This document shows, piece by piece, positions 31,161 through 44,234 of a DNA stretch of 64,000 bases; the first letter of the stretch is position 1; the number at the start of each line of letters is the position of its first letter. The notes beneath the pieces were generated by a model, which was not told the DNA's origin, searched no databases, and saw only the letters and a list, made by a program, of their open reading frames with translations. Source of the stretch: Lagopus muta (Eukaryota; Chordata; Aves; Galliformes; Phasianidae); assembly GCF_023343835.1 (NCBI RefSeq), contig NC_064434.1, forward strand, positions 13,869,505-13,933,504. Reading direction: 5' to 3'. Made by a program: the position numbers and the translations under genes.

Positions 31161-34039
31161 CTGGATGAAACAAAGACTGTTAATGCTGAAGTTTTTGGGG
31201 TTGCATCCTTTGCTTCTGAAAATTCAGGTTACTGAGATTATTAGTGACATCAGCTCTTTTGCTTTTTGAAAATTAAGTTGTAAGCATGTAATACTTCCTG
31301 AATGCACATGAAAGTGTTGCAGAAGTACAGTGAAAAGTTTTCCTATTATTTTTCATGGGAATAAGATAGCACAGGGAAATGAATAATTTTTAAATATGTT
31401 GCTTAAAATGTCAGGAGAGAAAGAATTTAGCCTGCTCTGGAGTGCTTGTGATGTGGGAGGTTTTTCATTTTGTTTTCAGTAGTGACTTGGATTTTAGTAT
31501 GACATTATCTTACACTTTTCTTTTTCTTTTTTTTTTTTTTCTTTCCCTAAGCTGGTTCTTCTAGCACTTTTCTCTGCATGAAGTTATTAACACTGAAGTA
31601 GATTGAAGGTATGCACAAGCTCTCTTTATGGAAGATGAATGGCACCTCAGCTCCCTTTTGTTTTCCTAAAGATTTAAGTCTTAAAACATTTGCCAGTTAT
31701 GCCTAAATATGCTCCATTTAAAATATTAGTGACTTTCAAAGTGATGCAAGCTAAAAAGAGCCTGGATTACAGTTAAGCATTTGTTTGAAACTTACCATTT
31801 GGTCATAGTCCTTTAGGAAACTCCAGTTCTGGTACCTTGGAATAGAAGTAAAAATTGCAGTTTAAAATCTTTTGTCTTTGTTGCTCCCTATTTTATTCAT
31901 CTTGCTATGTTGAGCACTGTATGAGTATGCCAGGTTTGGATGTCCCTATAACTGCTGGTTACTGAGAAATGTTTGGGTCTCTGCCATTTGCCTGTATCCA
32001 CTTTAGGTCACAAAACAAATTCATAGCAAGCTTTCCCCATCATTGTTTTTGTGATGGGGATGAGGAGCCAAAGGACTGCAGCCCTGCAGGCTGTAGCCTG
32101 TGTAGCCTGCCGTAGGCAGCTGTGCTGGCTTTAGACATCTAACTTCGTCTGTGTAGCCAAGGATGGAGAGCAGGGCATGCATTAGCTGTGTAATGTGTTA
32201 CCCCAGTACAAATGAACATGGGTTTGCACTGACATCCATGACTGTGAACCCTAATAGACACGTGCAGATGTAGCATCCCTCCTGTTGCCTTTGCTGCAGA
32301 ATGGGCATGGAGGATCTGGGCCCACTGGAAAAGGGCCTGAGTATACAACTGAGGGAGAGCAGCATTGCAACCACAGCTCAGGCTTTGTGTGAGCCAGAGT
32401 CCAGGCTTCAGCCCTGCCCTCGGGCAATAAGAGCCAGACAACAAAGCAGGCATTGGAGAAACCCAAACTATTATCTCTATTTCCTCCAGAGGACTGAGGA
32501 GGACAGGAGTTTTCAGATGGTTTCTTTTCCCTTCTTAAAATCATCCTAAAAGTGGTGTGCTTCATTCTCTGCCTTCTCCTTTTGTCTGCTTGGCTAGTGC
32601 ATAGCCAGTGCATAGGCAGAACTGGAGCTGTTTTTACTTTTACCAAAAATATCCTTCTAAGAAGCATGTCTGTGTTGTGTACTGAAGTACGAACAGAAGC
32701 ACTTCACAAGTTATGTGGCAGAGACAGAGAGGATCCTAATTTCTGGCTCTTTCAGGTAACTGGTGAATACATGTATCCATACTGTTCTTTCTGCTGAAGC
32801 ACTGAAATAATGGGATTTTCCGGTCTTCAAGTGGCTTGTGGGGTATGTTCAGGAGATTTACAGATTGGGACTCCAGAATCATGTTTTGGCAGAACACTCT
32901 GTTCAACTTCCATTTCCAAGAATATGAAAAGTGGCGATAATATCAGTGTGTCTGCAATAAATTATAAAGGTTGGCACATTCATATCGTCATTGTGGAGAT
33001 CCCTATAAAGCTAAAACACATAAAGCATGCATTTCTTTGCATCTCTTTTTCAGCTTCCTCAGTGTGCCAAGAGTTATTGGCATATATTTTGCCCAGTAAA
33101 GAAGAACAGAGTTAATATAGCATTAGAATCTTTCTGATGCTAAGGTGGTAGGTTCTGATCCTGGAACCTGCAGAAGAAAACTTTGCTTGATAGTATAGAC
33201 TTCAGATGAAGCCCTAGGATATCAGGGAGCATCACTAATACTGCCAAGATGAGCAGAGGACAGGTGAATTATCACAGAATGACAGAATGGCCTGAGTTGG
33301 AAGGGATCTCAAGGATCTCCAACCCCCTGCCACAGGCAGGGCCACCAACCTCCCCATTTAATACCAGACCAGGCTGCCCAGGGCCCCATCCAACCTGGCC
33401 TTGAACACCTCCAGGGATGGGGCATCCACAGCCTCTCTGAGCAGCCTGTTCCAGCACCTCACCACTCTCACAATCAAGAATTTTCCCCTGATATCCAACC
33501 AAAATCTTTCCTCCCTCAACTCAAAACCATTTCCCCTTGTCCTGCTGTTATCAGCCCTTCAAAGAGTTGATTCCCCTCCTGTCTGTAGGCTCCCTTTAGG
33601 TACTGGAAGACTGCAATGAGGTCACCCCGCAGCCTTCTTTTCTCCAGGCTGAACAAGCCCAGCTCCCTCAGCCTGTCTTTGTAGTGGAAGTGCTCCAGCC
33701 CCCCGATAATCTTTGTGGCTCTCCTCTGTGGGCCATCTCCAACAGCTATTTGACAGAATTGGAACAAATAACTTACCAGATTTTTCTTCCTCTTCGTTCA
33801 GCCTCCACAGACTCCCTCCAGACCTTATCCTGCTGTACCTGGTCCTGCTGCAGAGCTGCCTGCTCCTCTGTTCTGGACCTAGCAGCCAGATGTGCTCTTC
33901 CAAGCCGGATGCTGCCACGAGACAGAGGTGGAGCTGAGGCTGATTGCCCCAGAGCTGTGTTTGCTGGATGCCAAGAACCAGTCAAGGTGTTCCTGCCGAA
34001 TCCAGTACCTTTTTCCAGCATGTCCATTTTGACACTCAT
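30969..34039 (-). CDS. CIMIP5: C2orf50 / CIMIP5 orthologue, three coding exons
   Basis: Coding exons in transcript order: 34039-33777, 31835-31796, 31160-30969, giving 164 residues; I recall human C2orf50 as 162. Matches to the human protein from memory: [17 protein letters not shown] (human VQQDQLWRELLEAERRG), [33 protein letters not shown], and the C-terminus [20 protein letters not shown]. The N-terminal about 60 residues are poorly conserved and low in structure. The human gene is now named as a ciliary microtubule inner protein; function here is inferred from that. Same strand and order relative to SLC66A3 as in human. Confidence 0.9.
31796..31835 (-). CDS. CIMIP5: C2orf50/CIMIP5 exon 2 (40-nt microexon)
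   Basis: Acceptor TTCTATTCCAAG and donor CAAATG|GTAAGT. It completes Trp88 and encodes [13 protein letters not shown], nearly identical to the human motif. Recovered by homology and phase. Confidence 0.9.
33272..33750 (-). mobile_element. CR1 copy next to C2orf50 exon 1
   Basis: ACAGAATGGCCTGAGTTGGA at the 3' terminus. On the minus strand it encodes [20 protein letters not shown] and [21 protein letters not shown]1 ORF2 C-terminus. The copy ends about 27 bp from the exon 1 donor and is in sense with the gene. Confidence 0.95.
33777..34039 (-). CDS. CIMIP5: C2orf50/CIMIP5 exon 1
   Basis: ATG at 34,039 ([13 protein letters not shown]), ending in EAERRGRKI plus two bases of Trp; donor AATCTG|GTAAGT. 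The conserved part starts at [11 protein letters not shown]. The start is the first in-frame ATG of the open segment; a later or upstream start is possible because this end is poorly conserved. Confidence 0.82.
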
Positions 34040-35740
34040 AATAGATCTACTGAAACTTTAGGAAGGTTAAACCTGCTATTGTTTCTGCTTTCAGAGCTCC
34101 TCCTCTCCCAACATTTCTTTCAGCTGCAGATTTGGGCTGCTTTAAGAAAATGAGTGTGCACACCAGCACTGACAGGCAGTGCTCAGCGCTGTTTTGCTTC
34201 CATGTTATTTAATGATCATTTCCTACTGCTTCGTGTTGCACGAAGGCTGAACAAGTTTCTGTGGCAACAACAATTTTGTAAGAAACACTTGTTACATCAG
34301 CCTCCAGCTGTAAGCAGCAAGCACAGGAAGATGGTGTGTGCTGCTTGCAGCTGAGACCACCTTATGTTCAAAATCGGCGGAACAGCAAAGCCTGGTTTAA
34401 TGCAAAGCATGCACTGGGACTGCTGCTGACTTTGTCAGGAGTTTTGTTGGAGCTGTGTGGCAGAAGCAAAACCTCCAGAAAGCTTCTGCTTTCCCTGATG
34501 TGTTTACTGTCTCCATTGGAAACCAGGCTGGCTTGTGAATATTCACCAGAAAGGGAGCAGAAACCCACTGCAGGCAGCTGCTGAGGCCTTGGACTCTGTT
34601 TGGGGCAGAGCTCTTTTGTTTGAAAGAAGATATTTCAATGCAACTGTGCTCTTAAAGCTCCTTATTTTCAGATTAAAAAATTGCATCCAAGGATCATAAG
34701 AAGTCCTTTTAAAGTACTCAGAGATTTCTCCAGAAGGTATTAAGCAACTATGGGAAGTACTTTTTAATTAACTTTCAGGAACTATTAGCATAAAATAGTT
34801 AAATAAAAGTGGGAATTTTCTAAGCAGTGTTCGAAGTATCAGTTTGTCAGCCTTACAGTCAGCCTGCTGCCGTTTGTGGTATTAAGTCACTTCCTCAAGT
34901 ATTGGTGACTTGCAGGAAAATGAGGCATTTAAGGTATAAATTTCCTCTTCAATTCTCGACTGACTTGTTTCTAAGTCATGGGAAGCAGCTCCAGATGAAT
35001 TCTAGCCTCGTGCTCCATCTTTCTAGTAAATGTTAATCTGTTTTTTTAGGGATTTAGTTTTCTTTTTTATTTTTCTTTTTTGGAAATGTGCTTACTTGGG
35101 GCTATTGGGAAATACACGCCGAATTTGGCAAAGAAGTAATATATTTTTAAATAGTTGTAACTGTGCAACAATCCAAACATTTCATGTAGACATTTTTGAG
35201 CAAAAGCTATTTCTGTATTTGGAAGAATTACCACGACTTCGAAAATTGCAATAACATAAATTAAGAAGAGTTTAAAAATCGATGTCAAAACAAAATGTTT
35301 GCTTTGGATTTGAATGAAATTTTAGTAGGCTTTTTGTCTGTGTTGTTGTCTTTTCTGAGAGAATTGAAGCCTAAATTTTTTCTGTCTCTTTCAGCCAAGA
35401 AGAACAAAAAATGTCACATATCCACACAGCCCTATAACTGAAGAAATGAGCTGTTTGCAGCCAGGTCTCATAGTTGACTCTGTTCCTCTTCTAGAATCCA
35501 AGATCCTCTCCTGGATTGTATGCAGATAGATAGTTGAAGAGTGGGGTTTTAGTGGCATCTAACTGCTGTGAAAGGAACATGGGGCATGCTTGGAAGACCC
35601 AATTAATTTATCAATGCATGTGGGAATTCAGCCTCTGATCAGGTCAGGGAAAGATCCTGATGGAAAGGCTATACCTGTGAATGGAATACTTTTTTTCATG
35701 AACGTTTACGAAGTTCTTCTGTTATTTTTATTGTAATCTT
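34040..35740. other. Upstream flank of C2orf50: no other gene seen
   Basis: No CpG island and no recognisable coding segment. The C2orf50 promoter should lie in the first few hundred bases, but I see no decisive element. Confidence 0.5.
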
Positions 35741-35742
35741 TC

Positions 35743-36055
35743 ATAGAATCATAGAATCATTTGAGTTGGAAGGGACCCTTAAAGGCCATCCAGTCCAACT
35801 CCCCTGCAATGCACCAACACAGCCACAGCTCCATCGGGTGCTCAGAGCCTCATCTAGTCTGACCTTGGGTGTCTCCATGGACAGGGCATCCACCACTTCT
35901 CTAGGCAACCTGTGCCAGTGCCTCACCATCCTTTTCATAAATATATGTCTTCCCTATTTCCAGTCTAAATCTCCCCTCCTTTAGTTTGAGACCACTCTCC
36001 TTGTCCTGTCACAACAGACCCTGCTAAAGAGTCTGTCCCCTTCTATCTTATACCC
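35743..36055 (-). mobile_element. CR1 3' fragment, minus orientation
   Basis: TCATAGAATCATAGAATCAT, TTGGAAGGGACCC, GTCCAACTCCCCTGCAATGC, GGCATCCACCACTTCTCTAG and TAAATCTCCCCTCC, the same CR1 subfamily as at 16,766-17,032. Confidence 0.93.
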
Positions 36056-36073
36056 CCTCCCCCCTCTCCCCCC
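36051..36073 (-). repeat. C-run cluster (G-quadruplex-like on minus strand)
   Basis: Runs of 5, 6 and 6 C separated by one to three bases immediately after the CR1 fragment. On the minus strand the G runs could fold as a quadruplex. Confidence 0.5.
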
Positions 36074-39000
36074 TTCCAAGTCACTTTCTGCAAATTTCAT
36101 ATGAAAATAAGCTAAAAATGATTATCAGCTGAGTACATAGTTTCCAAATGACTTGTAACTGAATAAATTGCATGGGAACATTGCTGGGCAGTGCATAGAG
36201 TCTATTCTATTGAATGTTGTCTGCAAAGATGCAGGAGATGTAGCTGACTTGGTTTTGATGCAGTTGGAGAGCAGGAATGCCTTCCTGAAAGTGAGCTAGT
36301 AAGTTGAAGTCAGATATTTAGGTCCATGACTCTGCAACCTCAGAAAAGAAGGGAGTCTTTACCAGTTAGCATTTCTGCCATTACATGAATATAGTCTGTA
36401 AGTCTACATACAGTGGTTGGACATTTCATCCTGTGCCAGTTGTTCCTCTGGAAATTGCAGATGGGAGTGGGATAATGGCTGTTTAAATAAGTTTTGTGGT
36501 TGTTGTGACTTTTATATGAATTAAAAAAAAATAGCTGCTGTTCCCAAAACAGATGACTAAGAGCAAATACTTTTAAACTATCCCGTGTTCCCATAACTGC
36601 TCTCCACTAAGGGTGTGGTTGTGCACCATTAAAGCACATCAAGGTTAGTGTAAGGGTGACGTTTCTGGGGACTGCTCTAGATTCTTAAGTGGACAAGCCT
36701 GTAGCCCATTCAGGCCACTGGGTATACTACCAGCTCAATAGTTCTGCAGGTATTGAGCTGTTTCCCCTACTATTATCATCTGCTGGTTTAGCTTTTGCTT
36801 TGTTTTGTTTTTTCCCCTAACAACGTTGGGATTTTAAGAGTGGAAGAGTGGAACTCATTTGGGTTAACACAACAAATTCACTCCATCCTGCAGTAGATTA
36901 ATGTTAATTGTGGCTTCATGTTGTATTTATCCATGAAAATTAATATAGCATCTTTATTTTCTCTGCTTGGGGACATAAGAATTGGGAATGTTGTTATGAG
37001 TGTCACTGTAGGAGATGATGCCTTTGCTTAAGGGTTAATTTTGGTATTAGTTTCTCTGATAAGCAGTGTCAGGGTCCATTGTGCAGAAGAAGAACATAAC
37101 TGAGGTTCTTCCTTTGTTGCTACCAGACAAGTGATGCTGATACAGATTTGTCTGTGACAAATATGTGAGCTAGTTCTTTCCAAAAGGGAAAAAAATAGGT
37201 TTTTGTTTTTGTTTTTGTTTTTTTAATGGGAGAAGAAAGCTTCAGGTATTTAGATAAACTATTTGTATATGGCCACAAGAGGGTATTGCAGTATAAGTTA
37301 TACAAGATTTGTCTGACTTTGCCACGCAGCACCTTATTTTTAAAACCTACATTTTTCACAGTTGAGCATTTAAATTAAGCAGTAAAGAAAATCCAATTAT
37401 ATATGCCAGTATTTGATTTCCTGACCCAAATGCAATTTCTGAGGTGGGTTTTGCAAAAAAAAGGTTTCGTTTTTATAGTGAAGCTGTGTCTCTAAATTTG
37501 AAGGACAGTGTTGCCAACTGCTCTCCATGTTTTGAATAGTTCAGGCCGTGTAAAAGAAGCTGGAAAGATTTCTAGATTTTCCTCTCCCTGAGTCTTACTG
37601 AATTTAAGAGAAATAACTTGGAATGCTTGCCTGTCTTTCAGCAAACTTGCCTGAAAGAGAAGAAATATCACAGCCATGTTGCATTATCTGTGAAGATTGG
37701 ATCACGGTTTAATGGACAGCAAAGTGTTTTTCATTTAATACAGTTTGTGTTTGGTGGGAGCTATCTGCAGAATTCTAAGAAACATAAATGTAGAAGGAGA
37801 AGAACAGCATGAATGTCACATCTGAATAAGAGGCAGAAGCAAGCTCATCAGCTAGAGGAGAGTGCTTCACCATTTGCAAAGACTGAAAGACCGACACCTC
37901 ACTGACGGGACGGAAACCCCCATGGCCATCTTTCTACATGGGCAGTGCTGCCAGCCTCTGAATAGTGCCATCTTCATTGTTGTCAGCAAATGAATCAAGA
38001 TCACTGTAGTCAGATAAAACTGCCATGTGGAAATTGGGTGATGGTGAATTTGGCAGAGTAGGATGCTAGTTGTTCCGTGTCAGGATGCTGGGCACCTGGC
38101 CGAGAAGGAATGGGCATTAACCAGCAAGGGCTGTGGGAAGCCTGGAGGTGGGAGACCCTACCAGCCGTGTACAGCTTGGTCTCTCAACAACAAATGACAG
38201 CATTGCTCTGTGCAGACAAAATGAAAAGTCTTTCAGACAGCAGGCTTGGAGTAAAACCCTTTTTAAGTGAAGGCTACGTAGCCACTTGGTTAAAGGCCTC
38301 ATTTGTTGTTAAATTTTACCATAGCTTTGATACGAAAGTATAAACTTCTTTCTTGTCTTAATGGGATTTCAGCTGAGCGAGCCTGGAAAGTTGAGTGTCT
38401 GTTTTGCTGCAGCTTACAAGTGCTGCAGAGGGAATGTCTGCTTCCAGTGACACAGAGTCTGACACTTCAAAATGAAATTGAAGCTGTAAGAAGTCTGTTG
38501 GGGACTTTTTTTTCTCTTGCTTTGAGTGTTACAAAATATGCTAGCTACTGATAGGCAGTTACTTGAAACAAAAGTTATCCATTTGAAAATATTGTTCAAT
38601 TGAGAAAACACTCAACTGTGTCTATTCCATGCAATATGCACACATTTTCCTTTCAGTTTTAGTTACATCAAAAGCAAATTATAGTTAAAATTGCAACTGG
38701 AAGCAGTATAATTTGACAATATGGGCAATCCATATTTTGGTACATTCTCACCAGTACTCTGCAAAGTAGGCTGGTAGTCTTATAAAACTGGAAGGCACTG
38801 TTAGAGTGTTCTTCTTAAACCTGCCTCATGGGCACAGTAGTGGGATTTTGGGCAGGGATGCTGAATGGTTGTATGGGACTAGGAACATTTAGAAATATTG
38901 GTTTCAGGAGAAAGAAACAAAAAAGGAAGGAATGTTCTTCACTGGCAGAGTCTTACGGGTGTTCTCAGTTGGTATTTCACATGCTTGGATAGAGGCTAGA

Positions 39001-39854
39001 TCTTGTGAAGAAATGCAAAATTGCCCAAACAGCCAAAATTATCTTTAGAATTCAATTAGAGATGTTCATGTCATGTCCTTGCCAGGGCAGGGAGCTCTTG
39101 TAATTGTGTTGCAGAGCTTGGCTTTATTCTGTTTATCCTCTCTTTTCTGGCACAGTTCACTAATAGTTCTAATATGTATGTAAATCAAATATACATACAC
39201 TCATATATATATATACATATACATATATATACATAGTATATATGCTATATATAAAGTGGTTAAGAAAAAACTGTTCTTCGTATTGCTTTAGTACCTAAGG
39301 CAGCAGTCTTGACCTCAGAAATCTCACATAGCCTTACTCTTTTCTGATTCTGTGTTCTGAATATTAACTGTTCTGCTTCTATGAACAGTTAACACTGGCT
39401 GCAGGTCAGCTTATAACAATGCTGCTTCACATATACTATAGAGACTGAATGTTCTCTGTTGCCTGGCACACTGTTGTTCTCACACAGATATTTTATTGTG
39501 AGCTGCAGTATTTCTGATGTGTATCACATTATTTTAGTGTTCAAGATGCTTTTCAGATCTTTTTTTTTGGATTGTTCTCTGGTCCTTATCTATATCCTTC
39601 AGTAGCTAAGGGTGTATTTACTGGTCTGTACTTTAAGACACTACATAATTCATTTATACCTGCTCACCATATTAGGGTACATTAAGGTACATTAACTTTC
39701 TGTTTTGATGTGACATACCAAAATTTCTCTACAAAATACACAAATTCTCTTCAAGTTAGATGGGTTTTGAATCTGGTGCCTAAAACTTGTTCAGTTTTTT
39801 TCTCTAGATATTAAATGAAGGGGTAATGTTCTTAACATTTGCAAGTTTAAATGT
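36074..39854. other. No gene seen; simple repeats only
   Basis: (GTTTTT)3-like run at about 37,197-37,225 and a TA/TACA-rich block at about 39,195-39,255. Short frames with no motifs. Confidence 0.6.
39195..39255 (+). repeat. TA/TACA dinucleotide-rich microsatellite
   Basis: Alternating ATATAT and ATACAT blocks over about 60 bp. Confidence 0.85.
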
Positions 39855-39946
39855 GGAGGTTGGTGGCCCTGCCTGTGGCAGGGGGTTGGAGATTTATGAC
39901 CCTTGAGGTCCCTTCCAACCCGGGCCATTCTGTGATTCTGTGAAGT
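39855..39946 (+). mobile_element. CR1 3' terminus, plus orientation
   Basis: GGTGGCCCTGCCTGTGGCAG, GGGGTTGGAG, CTTGAGGTCCCTTCCAACCC and TTCTGTGATTCTGTGA tail; only the last about 90 bp are present. Confidence 0.9.
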
Positions 39947-40284
39947 TCTGCTGACTGCCAAATGAGCCCCTTCCCTTTAGTATTTTAAAGGTAAGTGTGA
40001 AAGTCTAAAATTGGGAAGCCTTGTCTGAACACATCAATCATACTCTTTATCTGTTTTTTGATAAAGCTTTCACCATCTTCTTTGCTGGTCTCTATTAATG
40101 TAGGTTTCCTTTGTACAAGTAGGAGCTAGTGTTAAACCACACTTCAGGCTTATGTTTGGCCAACACTGCCTGTTAGGCTTTAGAAGGAGGTTCTTCCTAG
40201 AGGCAGGATATTCTCATAACTGGGTGTAGGTTTTTCTGTCTATAGCTTTTTCTTCGATTCCCCAGGACCCGGTGGTGCATTCCC

Positions 40285-40670
40285 TGAGATCACAGGAGGA
40301 TTCAGGTGACCTAGGGATGTGTTTAGCCCAGCGTACTGCTCAGAACAGAGTCAGCTATGAGATGAAACCAGTCCAGGGCTTTTTGCAGTTGGTCTTGAAA
40401 ACATCCAAGGATGGAGACTGCACAGCCACACTGGGTAACGTGCTTCACTGCTTAACTGTTCTCATGAAGATGAAATTTTGCCTTATACGTAGTCAGAAAC
40501 ATTTTGTTTTCATCTTGTGCCTGTTGTCTGTCATCCTCCCACTGTGCACTGCAGTAAGCAGCCTGGCTCTGTCCTTTCAGTAATCTACTTGCAGGTACTG
40601 GAAGACTGCTCTTGGGTCTCCCTGGAGCATTCTCTGCACCAGACTGAACAAGATCTGATGACCGGTTTCA
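40285..40670 (-). mobile_element. Diverged CR1, minus orientation
   Basis: ACATCCAAGGATGGAGACTG, TTCTCATGAAGATGAAATTT, AGTAAGCAGCCTGGCTCTGT, CAGGTACTGGAAGACTGCTC and CACCAGACTGAACAA follow the order of an older CR1 subfamily in reverse complement. Confidence 0.75.
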
Positions 40671-43600
40671 TTGCCTATGTTGCATGGGTCTGTCTGAGCT
40701 TTACCTACCTAACTCATGCAGTTTTCTGTCCCTGTCCATGTGATCTGACCCCATCTCGTTGCTCAATCACAGTGAGATAGAAGGTTCAGAAGACCTGGGA
40801 TGACAAGTAGCAGAGCAAATGGGCAAAGTGTAGTCAACTGAACCGTGTTTGTCTTGGATCACCTGTGCTGTTTTGTTGTTTTGTTCTTCAGTTCAAACTC
40901 ACTCCTTCTAGGGTTTCAGTGAGTTGTTTTTTTTTCCTTTCCTATGGAGCTGGAAACTTTTGTTCCCTAAAGAAATGGACAGCCAAAACAATGTGAAATC
41001 TTCCTGGATGTTTGAAGCTTTGTATTTTTAGCTCAGTTGTGCAACAGTTCGTGTGCCAATACCCAAACAGTAAGGAAAAAAACAAAAGAACACAGCTGTG
41101 TTCTGCAGCCAGAGCAGCCAAACAGAAATGGAAAAGCTTTCAGATGGGACTTTTATTGCAACAGATGCTTCACGGAAGACCATCTTATGGTTTTATTGAA
41201 AAGAATGCAAGCCTGGCTGTAAATATGGTTTTCAAGACAGGTCTCTGTTTTTAGGAAACCTTATCCTTGTATTACTGAAATGGTACGAATGAACTGGTCT
41301 TTTGAACACTGAAAATTTGAATACTTCCAAAGCAGAAGCAGACAGCTAGGCAACTGAAAACGAAGTTGCAGAATTAGAATAAAATCCTCCTTTCTTAAAT
41401 TGATTAGTTAATGGGAAAAGGACAAGGCCTTATCAGACTTTCTGTGTGATTTTTCAACGTAATCTACACGTGTGCAGTATGAGGATTATGTGCCTTTCTA
41501 AAAATCCAGCTTTGATCACAGCACTGACCTAAGTGCATCTCACAACCTTTTCCAAGCAGACATTCTAAGAAACTTTTCAGCAAAACAGCGATTTGTCAAA
41601 GACTGCTGACCTGCTCAACGGGAAATATTTCATCTGAGATATAATGAGATCAGTGAATCTTGGATAAATGAGAAGCAGGGTTTCCAAAATGCTTCTTGGA
41701 TCTGGAGAGCTAAGACAGAGAGCAAAGTAAAACCAGCTCAAATTATATTGTACTGCATGTTTTTTTTCTGTCATTGATTTGTCTAGTAAGGAGGAAATTA
41801 CTCACGAATAAAGGGAGTAACTGGATGGCACTTTGTAGAAGGAATAATTTAAACTTCCAGTCCTATGTTGGAGGAAATTGTGTCGGTTTTTTTTGTTTTT
41901 TTTTTTTCTCTCCTCTTTGTTATGGTTTACATTCCTGATCTCAGCCATTCTTCTTTCGTAAGAGTTTTGTTTATATTCTTGAATCTGTCAATTGGAGGAT
42001 AGATGTTTTTGGGCTGCCTTCTTGTAAGTCTATTTATAAAAATATCTCTGCCATTAGCATCAAATGAGAAGCAGAAGTGTTTATTGCACTTGCAGCAGGA
42101 GAGCAGCTCATGTGAGCTGAGTTTTGCTAGTTAATGAGAATCAGTTCTAGAAATAATCTGCTCTAGCTCTGTGGTTAAAATGGCACCGTGCTCTTGCCAA
42201 AGGCCAATTCAGGGACATCACTGCAAGCATTTCTGCCAGTTGTTCAATTCTGGGGCCTTCCTGGGACCACTTGGGCTGTAGCTCTCCTGTGCTGTGATCG
42301 CACATTCAGGCTCAGGAGAGCTGAGCTGCTGATCATGAGCTCGGTGCAGCCATGCATCCTGATCCAGGTTATAGACTGGAGATGGTGCACGTTGCCAAAG
42401 CTGTGCTCTATCTCTTTGTCTTTTGCTCTTCACCAGTTGCTGTTCCTCCGGGGCCTCCTTAATGTGACAAAGTGTGGATGTTCACCTAGGCTGCATATCC
42501 TAACTTGCGCAGACTTAATTTTGCAAGAATACTAGAGAACAACAATCACATTTTCCAAAGTCTTTCTTCTTTCTAAAGCATTTCTTACAGAAGACATATT
42601 CAAATGCCATTTTATCTTAAAAAAATAAATAAGAGATCAACTCACTTTTCTACATACCTTTGTTTATGGTAAGTATTCATTTCCTTTGAATAAGGACTTC
42701 TCAATGCCATGGTGAGTAGCAGCAGCTTGGTTTTATACTTTATTTTATGGACTCTACTATTGGTATTGTTGTTAGCTCACAGAAGTAAACAGACTTTGAG
42801 CAAAAGATCACACCATGGCAACCCCCTCAGCTTCTGTTTACAATTCAAATAAATGTCTGTGCCATAGTAATGTATGTTCTGAGGAATTTTCTAAGTGGGT
42901 ACAATAACTGGTTTAATAACAAAACGATTAATGCAGTAAATAGAAGACAAAGTTACCCTCAGTATTTAAATGGTGAAGCGTTTTATTTTTGAAAGCTGTC
43001 AGTAAATCACAGCCACTCACAGTAAGAAAAGGGTATTTTTTGACTTACTGATCACAGTAGATAGTGCATGACATTCTAAGGGAGATTCATGTAAGCACTC
43101 AGTAGAATATGAGTTCTTCATTAAAAATGATATAAAAACCCGTTTGCTTAATGCATGTGTGTTTTGAAAACTAGCTTGTCAGTTCATAATATTTTTCTCA
43201 TCTTTTGGTTGAAAAAATAACCCTTATCTAAGTTAAACTTCCATTGACAAATACTCGAGAAAAGCTGTTGGAATAAGTGATGCACTACTCTGAAAGTCCC
43301 ATCTGCAGGGGATATCAGCCTTCAATGGGAATGGACATTTTTTCTGTTCTGCAACTGATACTAAGACACTGTTGCAAGCAGTGCTTTGTTTTTAATTTTT
43401 GATATGCAAATAGCCAGGCTTTATCATCCTAAATGTAATAATTCCTTACAGATTACACCCATGCACTTTGGTCTTTCAGCTCGTTTCTCATTGCACTTGG
43501 CCAATGAAGCGTGGTCAGGGTCAGTATGGGACAGAGTCATTGTTTTGGAAGATGCTTATATCTGGTGAGGCCCTCACTGGTTTTGGCATGGAAAAGATGA

Positions 43601-44234
43601 ACAGAAGGCAGGAGAATGTTAGGTGTGCGATGATGTCCCCATGATTTGGGTGTGTAGCAACATGGCATTACGTGGTTGGAATTTTAAAATATCATTGAAG
43701 TAGCAAATCTGACATCAATGATCCTGAAATGAATCAGATGAAATGTACCTTGTAGAACATTACTTGTGCAGATTTGCAGGTCGGTGATCACCCATGAACT
43801 CATTTTGGAGAGCATGTACAGCAGAGGTCCATGTCTGTAGTAATCAGGGGCCATCAGATACAGAATAATACTGCTCACTCTGATGAGCTCAGCAGTGGGG
43901 GATCACTCTTCAGGCAGTTTTGCTGGACATGATCCATTTCTCCACAGGCTGGGACTGTTTGATAACTGGTGCTGGGGAGATGGGAAGCCAGTGAGGCAGA
44001 ATATGTGGCACTGGAAGAGGGCTACAGAGCCTATGGGAGCTGTGCAGTGTGGTGTAATGCAAGTAGAGGTGTTAGGGTAGCACTGCAGCTGTGGGCACTG
44101 TGGGCAGCGCTGATTAATGTGGGGGATATTGTTTGTGGCACCATGGGAAAGCTGTTCTTGTGGGTGTGAGCAACAGCAATGATCCCTATCAGCACAGGAA
44201 GCTGAGGAGCAAGGATGATTTGAATACAGAGCTG
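40671..44234. other. No gene seen
   Basis: T-rich runs near 40,927 and 41,888-41,908; all open frames are short and without recognisable motifs. Confidence 0.55.
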
